The notes below the pieces were generated by a model. It was not told the origin of the DNA, searched no databases, and saw only the letters and a program-made list of their open reading frames with translations. From assembly GCA_016218545.1 (NCBI GenBank), contig JACRDQ010000038.1:1-64000 (forward strand): 64,000 bases of DNA. The letters run 5' to 3'. Below, piece by piece: positions 8,590-15,861 of this stretch. Made by a program: the position numbers and the translations under genes. Origin of the DNA: Elusimicrobiota bacterium. GTDB lineage: Bacteria; Elusimicrobiota; Elusimicrobia; UBA1565; UBA9628. Every line of letters begins with the position of its first letter. The first letter of the stretch is position 1.

Positions 8590-8693
8590 AACCGCTCCTC
8601 GAGGTCCCCATCGGGGCCTCTTTAATAGCATAGCCCCGGGGCAGGGACCCGCGCCAGGGGAGGATTACGGCAGGGAAAGTCTGACGGATATTT

Positions 8694-8701
8694 GAGATAA
8701 T
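8694..8701 (+). promoter_or_regulatory. Likely -10 region of the U32 peptidase gene
   Basis: TGA-GATAAT at 8693-8701 lies 11 bp before the ATG at 8713, which predicts a leader of about 5 nt. No clear Shine-Dalgarno is seen. The -35 region is not obvious. Confidence 0.4.
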
Positions 8702-8712
8702 CAGCGCCTAGC

Positions 8713-10611
8713 ATGGCCTCCATCGAACTGCTGGCCCCTGCCAAGGACCTCGACTGCGGCAAAGCCGCCCTGGACTGCGGGGCCGATGCGGTCTATATCG
8801 GAGCCCCCGAGTTCGGAGCGCGCAGGGCGGCCTCCAACCAGGTCGCGGACATCGCCAAGCTCGCCGCCTACGCCCACCGGTACTGGGCCAAGGTCTATCC
8901 GGCGGTCAACACGCTCCTGACCGACGCCGAGCTGCCTCGCGCCAGGAAGCTGCTCTGGGACCTCTACGAAGCGGGGGCGGACGGCCTCATCATCCAGGAC
9001 ACGGGCCTGCTCGAGCTCGACCTGCCTCCCCTGCCCCTCATCGCGAGCACGCAGATGCACAACCACTCCCCCGAGAGGGTGCGGTTCCTGCAGGACGTGG
9101 GCTTCAAGCGCGCCATCCTGGCCAGGGAGCTCTCTCTGGAGGAGATCCGGGCCATCCGCCGGGAGACCTCCATCGAGCTCGAGTGCTTCGTGCACGGCGC
9201 GCTCTGCGTCTCTTTCAGCGGCCAGTGCTCGATGAGCTATGCCCTGGGCCGCCGAAGCGGCAACAGGGGCGACTGCGCCCAGCCCTGCCGCCGGAGCTAC
9301 ACCCTGCTGGACCAGAGGGGCAAGGTCCTGGTCAGGGACCGCTACCTCCTCTCCCTCAAGGACCTCGACCTCTCGGCCCAGCTTCCGGCCCTGCTCGACG
9401 CGGGCGTGACCTCCTTCAAGATCGAGGGCAGGCTCAAGGACGCGGTCTATGTTAAGAACATCACGGCCCATTACCGGAAGCTGCTCGATCCCTTGCTGAA
9501 GGCCCGGGGACTGGCCAAGGCGTCGAGCGGCGGGTCCGAGCCCGGGTTCACCCCGGACCCGGCCAAGACTTTTAACAGGGGACGCACGACCTACCTTTTC
9601 TTCGGGAGCAGGGCGGACATCGCCTCACCCGACACCCCGACCGCCCTGGGAGAGCCGGTGGGCAGGGTCGCGGCCATGGCCCGCGCCTCCTTCATCCTCG
9701 ATGGGGCAGCGCTCTCCGCCGGCGACGGCCTGTGCTGGTTCGACGACAAGGGCAGGCTCGAAGGCGCCTACGTGCGGGCGGTGCAGGGGCCCAAGGTCTT
9801 CCCGGAGTCCATGGGCTCGCTCAAGAGCGGGACCAGGGTCTGGCGCAACCTCGACCGGTCGTTCCAGAACGCCGTGAACAAGGCCAGACCCGAGCGCACG
9901 ATGCAGGTCATGCTCGAGCTCTCCGAGACCGGGCAGGGCTTGACCCTCAAGGCCGCAGACGAGGACGGGGTCTCGGCCGAGGCGGTCCTGGCCCTGGACC
10001 TCGTGGAGGCCCGCGACCCGGGTCAGGCCGAGGCCACGGCCCTGGCCCAGCTCCGGAAGCTCGGCGACACGGCGTTCCGGGCCGCGGGCATGGACCTGCG
10101 CTGGTCCAAGCCGTGGTTCGTGCCCGTGGCCAAGCTCAACGGCCTGCGCCGGGACCTGGTAGCCAGGCTCGAGGCCGGCCGCGAGCAAGCCAGGCCCAAG
10201 GAGAGGCCGGTCTTCGCCAGGAACAGCGTCCCCTTCCCTGAGGCGGAGCTCGACTACCGGAGCAACTGCCTCAATGCCAAGGCCCGGGCCTTCTACGAGC
10301 GCCACGGGGCCAAGGTGGGGGAGCCAGCGGCCGAGGCGGGCCTGGACATGCGGGGCCGTGTCGTGATGACCACGAAGCTCTGCCTCCGGCGGCTTTACGG
10401 CGCGTGCCGGGAACTGCACCATATACTGGTGTCTGACACCGGACCTGTTGCAAAACCCGCGGGTTTCGCAACAGGTCCGGTGTCAGACACCTGTACTTTG
10501 GTAGATGAGGATGGGAACCGGTTCAGGCTGGAGTTCGACTGCGCGGCCTGCGTCATGAAGGTCGTCTTCGAGGGCCGCATTGACACTCCTCGCCGCGAAA
10601 AGGCAGAGTAG
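8713..10611 (+). CDS. U32-family peptidase / RlhA-like protein with an inserted palindromic element
   Basis: A 632-residue U32-family protein. Residues 1-300 are the U32 core: ELLAPAKD at the N-terminus, then the Cys-rich hallmark S-G-Q-C-S-M-S ... NRGDCAQPCRR around 175-200. A long DUF3656-like middle and a C-terminal F-D-C-A-A-C-V-M motif follow. This architecture matches RlhA/YdcP-type proteins, which hydroxylate 23S rRNA in E. coli; the cysteines probably hold an Fe-S cluster. Residues about 573-593 are encoded by a 64-bp palindrome and interrupt an otherwise continuous C-terminal region (HHI ... LVDEDGNRFRLEFDC). The reading frame is kept, so the gene is probably still expressed. Confidence 0.88.
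   Translation: MASIELLAPAKDLDCGKAALDCGADAVYIGAPEFGARRAASNQVADIAKLAAYAHRYWAKVYPAVNTLLTDAELPRARKLLWDLYEAGADGLIIQDTGLLELDLPPLPLIASTQMHNHSPERVRFLQDVGFKRAILARELSLEEIRAIRRETSIELECFVHGALCVSFSGQCSMSYALGRRSGNRGDCAQPCRRSYTLLDQRGKVLVRDRYLLSLKDLDLSAQLPALLDAGVTSFKIEGRLKDAVYVKNITAHYRKLLDPLLKARGLAKASSGGSEPGFTPDPAKTFNRGRTTYLFFGSRADIASPDTPTALGEPVGRVAAMARASFILDGAALSAGDGLCWFDDKGRLEGAYVRAVQGPKVFPESMGSLKSGTRVWRNLDRSFQNAVNKARPERTMQVMLELSETGQGLTLKAADEDGVSAEAVLALDLVEARDPGQAEATALAQLRKLGDTAFRAAGMDLRWSKPWFVPVAKLNGLRRDLVARLEAGREQARPKERPVFARNSVPFPEAELDYRSNCLNAKARAFYERHGAKVGEPAAEAGLDMRGRVVMTTKLCLRRLYGACRELHHILVSDTGPVAKPAGFATGPVSDTCTLVDEDGNRFRLEFDCAACVMKVVFEGRIDTPRREKAE
10428..10491. repeat. 64-bp palindromic element inserted in frame in the U32 gene
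   Basis: A 24-bp left arm (10428-10451) is matched perfectly by the right arm (10468-10491). The centre contains the 14-bp palindrome AAACCCGCGGGTTT. Each end is the tip GGTGTCTGACACC or its complement GGTGTCAGACACC. Both strands encode almost the same peptide (VSDTGPVA ... FATGPVSDT). The element resembles Rickettsia-type palindromic elements that insert in frame, and REP/MITE-like sequences mobilised in trans. Confidence 0.9.
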
Positions 10612-10612
10612 C

Positions 10613-13294
10613 ATGGTGAAGAGACCGGAGGCCGCGGTCCGCAAGTTCATGGCGAGGGGCACGTTCCTCAGCCTGCGCGCCCTGCTCCACGACATCGGCT
10701 CGCGCCAGCCGGGGGCAGGCCAGGGCCGGGCCCTCCCGGGCTTCGTGGCCCCGGCCGTGGCCTTCGAGTCCGCGGACGGCCGGGTCGAGGAGATCTCGAT
10801 CCGGACCGTGGACTTGCCGTTCCTCTACCAGGACGACGCGGCCCAGGCCCGGGAATACCTCGGCACCATCCTGCGGGCGCGGGCCGGGGGCGAGGCCGCG
10901 CAGAAGAAGCTCGATGCCGTGGCGGCCCGGCGCTACGCGGTCTACCGCGAGCGGCTCAAGAGGGTGACGGCCGCGGAGGGGCCCTACCTCGTGCCGTCCA
11001 TCACCGAGGCCGAGCACGGCATCGACAGCGTCAGCCACAAGGGCTCGATCCTGCTGAGGCTTTGCCGCCTGGGCTACCCGGTCCCGGATTTCGTCATCCT
11101 TACGGCCCAGGCCTACACCGAGGGCAAGGGCGTCTTCGAGCGTGAGCTCGGCCGCGCCCTGGGCGCGCTGGAGGACCTCACGGGCCGGTGCCTGGAGGCG
11201 GACCACGACCCCCTGGTCTTCGCCATGCGCTGCGCCATGCCGAACTACTACCCCGGGGTCATGCCCACCTACCTCAACGTGGGGGTCACGGAGAAAGCCG
11301 TGCCTGGCTTGAAGAAGTTCCTCGGTCCCGAGGCCGGCGACCGCATGTACCTCAACAACCTGCGCAACCTCCTCATGTTCGCGGACCCCGGGGCCTATGA
11401 GTCCCTCAAGCACCGGTTCCGGCCGCAGTACGACGGCGCGGAGCTCGCGGACATGGTGGGCCGGGTCTCGGGGATCGTGCGCAGGGCCGATCCCAAGCTC
11501 CTCGACGACGTCTACTACCAGGTCGGCTACATCGCCCAGCAGGGGCTGAGGTACTACGAGGAGAACGGCGACCTTCTCCTGACCCTTTCCAGGGGCAAGA
11601 AGCAGTACCCGGCCCTCATCCTGCAGAAGATGGTCTGCACCGTGCGCCACCCCGAGGCCTGCGCCGGCATGCTCTTCAGCCGGCACTCGAGGCTGGGCTC
11701 CGGCCAGGAACTCCTCACCGCCCGCAACATCTTCGGCGAGGAGATCATGACGGGCAAGACCCCCACGGACGAGACGGTGTTCAAGGACCGCTCCGAGATC
11801 CGCGGCACCTTCCCCGCGGTCTATCACTTCACGCCGCACCTCGTGGAGCTCGAGCGCGAGTTCCAGTCGGCCCTGGCCATCGAGTTCGCGGTCGAGGCCA
11901 CGGACCGGCACCAGGTCTTCGCCCTGCTCCAGCTCAACACCGCGGCCCTGACCGGCCGCGCCGCCCTCATCTCGGCCGCGGACATGCACCAGGCCGGGAT
12001 CATCTCCAAGAGGCGGGTGACGGACCTCATCGCGCCCTGCCACATCAAGCAGATCGAGTCGGACACCATCGATTCCGTCTCCATCGGCGAGCTCGAGCAC
12101 TTTTGCTCCGGGGTGCCCGTGCTGGCGCGCGCCGCGGTCTCGGCCCGCATCTACTTCTCGGCCGAGGCGGCCCTGGAGGCCAAGCGGCGCGGGGAGAAGG
12201 TCTGCTTCTGCAAGAACTGCTTCGAGCCCACGGACACCGTGGTGATGCAGGAGATGGAGGGCATCCTGAGCCTGACGTCTGCGGCCATCCACGTGGTCAC
12301 CATCTGCCAGGGCTTCGGCACGCCCTCCCTGCTCAACCTCGAGCGCGCGGGGGTCCGCCTCACCGGCGACGGGCTGGTCAACTCCGCGGGCTCGGTCATC
12401 AGGGAGGGGGACTGGGTCACCATCTCCTCGCGCAGGATGGCGCTCTTCAAAGGGATGGCCAAGTTCCGGTCCGCGCGCCTGCTGCAGTACATGCGCGGCG
12501 AGACCGTGGTCTTCGAGTCCGCCGACGAGGAGGAGGCGTTCAGGGCCATGGCCTACGCCTACCGGTACTACCAGCAGCTGGTGCGCAACCTGCGGGTGGA
12601 CCAGATCGGGACCCTGCAGGAGGTCATCCGGCTGGTGAACCTCGACCTGCGCGGCGAGGTCAGAGAGGCCACCGACCTGGTCAACGGGTGGTTCGACAGC
12701 CACGAGCCCCAGTACGTCCAGGACGTCCTGCGCTCGGAGATGGGCGACCACCTCGACCAGCACCGCGTCTTCGACCTCTTGAGCCTCGACCGGAGGATCA
12801 GGTTCTTCAAGATGGCCCTGGCCAAGTGCGCCAAGGACCGGCTCTCGGGCTACAACGCCGGGGCCTTCATGCTCGGCCGCTTCCTCTCCCTGGCCCAGCC
12901 CATGGCGTTCTGGAAGCCCTTCGCCCCGCCCCAGCTCGCCCTGATGGCCAACGAGTGGCTCCTCTTCGACAAGTACATGCAGATCATCTTCGACGTGGGC
13001 GAGCGCCAGGTCAACCGGGCGCGCAAGCAGATCCTCACCGAGGGTCTCGGCGAGATCGGGCTCGAGCCCAGGATGATGCGGCCGCTGATGACCCTCAAGC
13101 TCGGCCGGCCGGACTGGGACGCGGTCAGCGCGGCCCTGCCGGAGTGGGCGGACCCCCAGACGGCCAAGGTGGTCGAGGCCCTGCGGGCTCCCTACGGGAC
13201 CTTCTTCGACTTCTCCCAGCCGTGGTCCGTGGCCGAGCTCGAGAAGGCCTGCAAGGCCGAGGGGTTGACCCTCCCCAAGCCCGAAGACTCCTAG
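10613..13294 (+). CDS. PPDK-like phosphotransferase lacking the PEP-binding barrel
   Basis: An 893-residue protein whose first 600 residues follow the order of pyruvate phosphate dikinase. Visible are a KGS-x(6)-LGYPVPDF segment (compare KGANLAEMTRLGLPVPPGF), FAMRCAMPNYYPGVM (compare VRSGARVSMPGMMDT), Q-K-M-V-C-T-V-R-H-P-E, LQLNTAALTGRAAL, and a central His domain. The expected phospho-His falls at H560 (AAIHVVTICQGFGTPS), but the TxRGGMTSH signature is mostly lost. The C-terminal TIM barrel that binds PEP/pyruvate is absent; instead there are about 270 residues of helical sequence. The ATP-grasp part also looks reduced. The start is ATG 10613, 2 bp after the U32 stop. The reaction cannot be assigned. 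Confidence 0.7.
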   Translation: MVKRPEAAVRKFMARGTFLSLRALLHDIGSRQPGAGQGRALPGFVAPAVAFESADGRVEEISIRTVDLPFLYQDDAAQAREYLGTILRARAGGEAAQKKLDAVAARRYAVYRERLKRVTAAEGPYLVPSITEAEHGIDSVSHKGSILLRLCRLGYPVPDFVILTAQAYTEGKGVFERELGRALGALEDLTGRCLEADHDPLVFAMRCAMPNYYPGVMPTYLNVGVTEKAVPGLKKFLGPEAGDRMYLNNLRNLLMFADPGAYESLKHRFRPQYDGAELADMVGRVSGIVRRADPKLLDDVYYQVGYIAQQGLRYYEENGDLLLTLSRGKKQYPALILQKMVCTVRHPEACAGMLFSRHSRLGSGQELLTARNIFGEEIMTGKTPTDETVFKDRSEIRGTFPAVYHFTPHLVELEREFQSALAIEFAVEATDRHQVFALLQLNTAALTGRAALISAADMHQAGIISKRRVTDLIAPCHIKQIESDTIDSVSIGELEHFCSGVPVLARAAVSARIYFSAEAALEAKRRGEKVCFCKNCFEPTDTVVMQEMEGILSLTSAAIHVVTICQGFGTPSLLNLERAGVRLTGDGLVNSAGSVIREGDWVTISSRRMALFKGMAKFRSARLLQYMRGETVVFESADEEEAFRAMAYAYRYYQQLVRNLRVDQIGTLQEVIRLVNLDLRGEVREATDLVNGWFDSHEPQYVQDVLRSEMGDHLDQHRVFDLLSLDRRIRFFKMALAKCAKDRLSGYNAGAFMLGRFLSLAQPMAFWKPFAPPQLALMANEWLLFDKYMQIIFDVGERQVNRARKQILTEGLGEIGLEPRMMRPLMTLKLGRPDWDAVSAALPEWADPQTAKVVEALRAPYGTFFDFSQPWSVAELEKACKAEGLTLPKPEDS

Positions 13295-13395
13295 GCGCGG
13301 TCGATGCCGGAGACCGCGGCCTTGGGGGTCTTCTCCGCGGCCACGGCGTCCGGGCTGAGCACGTACAGCAGGACCTGCCGGCGGGCCTCGACATA
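13291..13395 (-). pseudogene. Possible truncated gene end on the minus strand
   Basis: The minus-strand frame ending in TAG at 13291 reads HYVEARRQVLLYVLSPD, then AVAAEKTPKAAVSGIDRA. Nearly every codon ends in G or C, as in real genes here, in a space with no other gene. There is no ATG start and the coding look stops where the AT-rich caspase promoter begins. It looks like the last 30-odd codons of a deleted gene, or a tiny gene with a TTG start. The protein is not recognised. Confidence 0.4.
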
Positions 13396-13404
13396 ATGCA
13401 ATAT

Positions 13405-13413
13405 TGGTATCAT
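13405..13413 (+). promoter_or_regulatory. Likely extended -10 box of the SecD/caspase gene
   Basis: TTGGTATCATA occurs here and again at 22969-22979 before tupA. TGG-TATCAT fits an extended -10. The gene's ATG is at 13435, with a GAGAGG ribosome site in between. No good -35 was found at 16-18 bp. Confidence 0.4.
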
Positions 13414-13434
13414 ACGGACGAGAGGTCACCTGCC

Positions 13435-15018
13435 ATGCTGCGATTGCTCAAGCGTCTCATCCCGGCTGTCCTTGCCATGTGCCTCATGGGAGCCGGGCCC
13501 AGGGAGAAGGTCGTGCTGGTCTTCGAGGTGGAGTCCAGCGGCAAGCGCTCCATCGATGCGGCGCTCGCTCGGAGGACGGCCGAGACCCTCAAGAAGAGGC
13601 TGACAGGCATGGGTTGGGCCGGGGTGGGCGTCCAGGTGGGCGATGGCCCGGAGATCGAGGTGGGCCCCGTGGACAAGGGAGCCATGGCCAGGCGCCTGGA
13701 GCGCGCGCTTACGCGCTCCTCGAGGCTGGAGCTCCGTCCCAGCGACATGGAGTGGCCCCTGGAGCACCCGGAGGGCGGGCCCGGGCCGGAGGGCTTCGAG
13801 GCCGTGCCGGAGTTCGTTTTCTCTGATTCCTCGGGCACGGTGGGCCAGAGGACGCATTGGGTGGCCAAGCGGGTCGTGTTGACCGGAGAAGCCTTGGAGA
13901 GCGCCGCGGCCGCGATGGACCAGTACGGCCATCACGTGGCGCTGGAATTCAACGAGAAGGGGGCCGCGGTCCTGCGGGCGTTCACGGCCGAGAACATCAA
14001 CAAGGGCATGGCCATCGTGCTCGACGGCAAGGTCATCTCGAACGCGGTCATCCGGACGGAGCTCTCCAAGGCGCTCCAGGTGATGGGCGACTTCAGCATG
14101 GAGGAGGCCCTGGACCTCGCCTCCTCCCTCAACAGCGGGTCCCTCCCTGCGGGAATCTCCCTCATCGAGACGCGGCCGGCCGAGGGGCGGACGCCGGAGC
14201 TCGCCTCGGACGCGGACCAGGTGCCTCCGGGCTCTTCCAAGCCCCTGGAGCGCGCCTATGCAGTGGTGGTGGGCGTGGAGAGCTACAGGCAGGACCTGCC
14301 CCAGGCCCGGTTCGCGGGCCGGGACGCCAGGACCGTGGCGGAGTACCTGCGCCGCATGGGCTACAAGGACGAGAACGTGGTGCTCCTGACGGACGAGCGC
14401 GCGGCCAAGAGCGACCTGGAGAAGTACCTGGGCAAGTGGCTCGGGGACCGGGCCCAGGGCGCGGAGTCCGTGTTCTTCTACTTCTCCGGTCACGGCGCTC
14501 CCGATCCCAGGACCGGGGACTCCTTCCTCGTGCCGTTCGACGGAGACCCCTCGTTCCTGGAAGCCACGGGCCTCCCTTTCAAGAAGGTGCTGGCCAGCCT
14601 GGCTTCCTTGAAGGCCGCCAGAACCGTGGCCGTGGTCGACGCCTGCTTCTCCGGGGCGGGGTCGCGGTCCGTGATCGCCGCGGGAGCGCGGCCGCTGGCC
14701 CTGGTGGCGGCTCCCGTCGTGCCTGCGTCGGTCGCGGTGCTCACGGCCTCGGCTTCGGACCAGATCGGCTCGTCCTACGACGAGCAGGGCCACGGGCTTT
14801 TCACCTACTTCCTTCTTAAGGGCCTCCAGGGCGGGGCGGACGGGAACCGCGACGGCAGCGTGGGCCTGGGCGAGCTCTTCGACTTCGTGCGGCCCAGGGT
14901 GGAGGCCGCCAGCCGCAAGCTGCGCAACAGCGAGCAGGTCCCTCAGCTCGCCGCTCCGGGCCGGGCCCGCGAGTGGCGCATGGCCGACGGCCTCAAGGCT
15001 GCCAAGTCCGCGCCGTGA
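13435..15018 (+). CDS. Exported SecD P1-like domain fused to a caspase (C14) domain
   Basis: A 527-residue protein with a signal peptide (residues 1-21). Residues about 27-245 match the large periplasmic P1 domain of the translocase subunit SecD: a repeat-like LKKRLTGMGWAGVGVQVGDGPEIEV, then KRVVLTGEALESA, ALEFNEKGAAVLRAFT, MAIVLDGKVISNAVI and LASSLNSGSLPAGI. SecD's membrane helices are missing. Residues about 260-495 are a C14 caspase with catalytic H353 (YFSGHG) and C404 (VVDACFSGAG). An EF-hand-like loop D-G-N-R-D-G-S-V-G-L-G-E at 469-480 suggests calcium binding. The stop overlaps the next start by GTGA. Prediction: an exported, perhaps calcium-dependent, Arg/Lys-specific protease. Its target and any tie to secretion are unknown. 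Confidence 0.85.
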   Translation: MLRLLKRLIPAVLAMCLMGAGPREKVVLVFEVESSGKRSIDAALARRTAETLKKRLTGMGWAGVGVQVGDGPEIEVGPVDKGAMARRLERALTRSSRLELRPSDMEWPLEHPEGGPGPEGFEAVPEFVFSDSSGTVGQRTHWVAKRVVLTGEALESAAAAMDQYGHHVALEFNEKGAAVLRAFTAENINKGMAIVLDGKVISNAVIRTELSKALQVMGDFSMEEALDLASSLNSGSLPAGISLIETRPAEGRTPELASDADQVPPGSSKPLERAYAVVVGVESYRQDLPQARFAGRDARTVAEYLRRMGYKDENVVLLTDERAAKSDLEKYLGKWLGDRAQGAESVFFYFSGHGAPDPRTGDSFLVPFDGDPSFLEATGLPFKKVLASLASLKAARTVAVVDACFSGAGSRSVIAAGARPLALVAAPVVPASVAVLTASASDQIGSSYDEQGHGLFTYFLLKGLQGGADGNRDGSVGLGELFDFVRPRVEAASRKLRNSEQVPQLAAPGRAREWRMADGLKAAKSAP

Positions 15019-15848
15019 GCCCGAGGCCTCGAGCCGTGGTCAGGGGCGTCTTCTCCCAGGTCGACGCGTTCACGGACCAGCCGTACCGGGGCAATCCAGC
15101 GGCTGTCTTCCTCCTGCCTGGTCCGGCCCTCGCTCCCTGGATGCAGGCCGTGGCCGCTGAGATGAACCTGTCCGAGACCGCTTTCACATGGACGCAGGCG
15201 GGGAGACGCTCCCTGCGCTGGTTCACCCCGGCCGTGGAGGTCCCGCTCTGCGGACACGCCACCCTCGCGGCCAGCCACGTCTTGTGGGAGGAGGGGCTGG
15301 CCGGGCCGGATGAGACCCTGCTCTTCTCCACGAGGTCCGGGCTCCTGAAAGCCCGCAGGCAGGGGGCCTGGATCGAGCTCGACTTCCCCGCCTTGCGCCG
15401 GAGGAAGGCGTCGGCTCCCCCTGGCCTGGGACGCGCCCTTGGAGCCGAGCCCCGGTACGTGGCCCGGGCTCCGGGCACGGTCCTGGTGGAGGTCGGGTCG
15501 GAGAAAGTCCTGCGGAGCCTCAAGCCCGACTTCAAGACCCTGGCCCGCATGCATCGGGGCGCCTTCATCGTGACCGCGGCCTCCTCGAGCCCGGACTTCG
15601 ACTTCGTGTCCCGGTGCTTCGCGCCCGGGGAAGGCATCGACGAGGACCCGGTCACGGGCTCCGCGCACTGCTGCCTGGGCCCGTTCTGGGCGGAGCGCCT
15701 CGGCAGGGGCGAGCTCAAGGCCTTCCAGGCCTCTGCCCGGGGAGGGGTCGTCCGGGTCAGGACAGCAGGAGGGCGGGTCCTGCTTTACGGCAAGGCCGTG
15801 ACGGTCTTCAAAGGCCGCCTGACTCCCCGCGCCTTGTCCCAGGGCTGA
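15015..15848 (+). CDS. PhzF-family isomerase
   Basis: A 277-residue PhzF/diaminopimelate-epimerase-fold protein. Hallmarks in order: V-D-A-F-T-D-Q-P-Y-R-G-N-P-A-A-V at the N-terminus, the catalytic Glu in NLSETAF, the CGHATLAASHVL segment, and DEDPVTGSAHCCLGPFW near the C-terminus. Relatives catalyse proton shifts on small metabolites; most have no known substrate. The GTG at 15015 overlaps the caspase stop, so the gene is coupled to it. An open frame reaches back to 14973 inside the caspase gene, but an upstream start is unlikely. Confidence 0.88.
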   Translation: MSPRPRAVVRGVFSQVDAFTDQPYRGNPAAVFLLPGPALAPWMQAVAAEMNLSETAFTWTQAGRRSLRWFTPAVEVPLCGHATLAASHVLWEEGLAGPDETLLFSTRSGLLKARRQGAWIELDFPALRRRKASAPPGLGRALGAEPRYVARAPGTVLVEVGSEKVLRSLKPDFKTLARMHRGAFIVTAASSSPDFDFVSRCFAPGEGIDEDPVTGSAHCCLGPFWAERLGRGELKAFQASARGGVVRVRTAGGRVLLYGKAVTVFKGRLTPRALSQG

Positions 15849-15861
15849 AGCCCGGAACGTG

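Noticed and set aside
8599-8620. Hairpin GAGG-T-CCCC / GGGGCCTC followed by TTTAAT as a terminator
   Set aside because: It has a bulge and a short T run, and it lies in the 5' leader of the kinase gene, not after a plus-strand gene.
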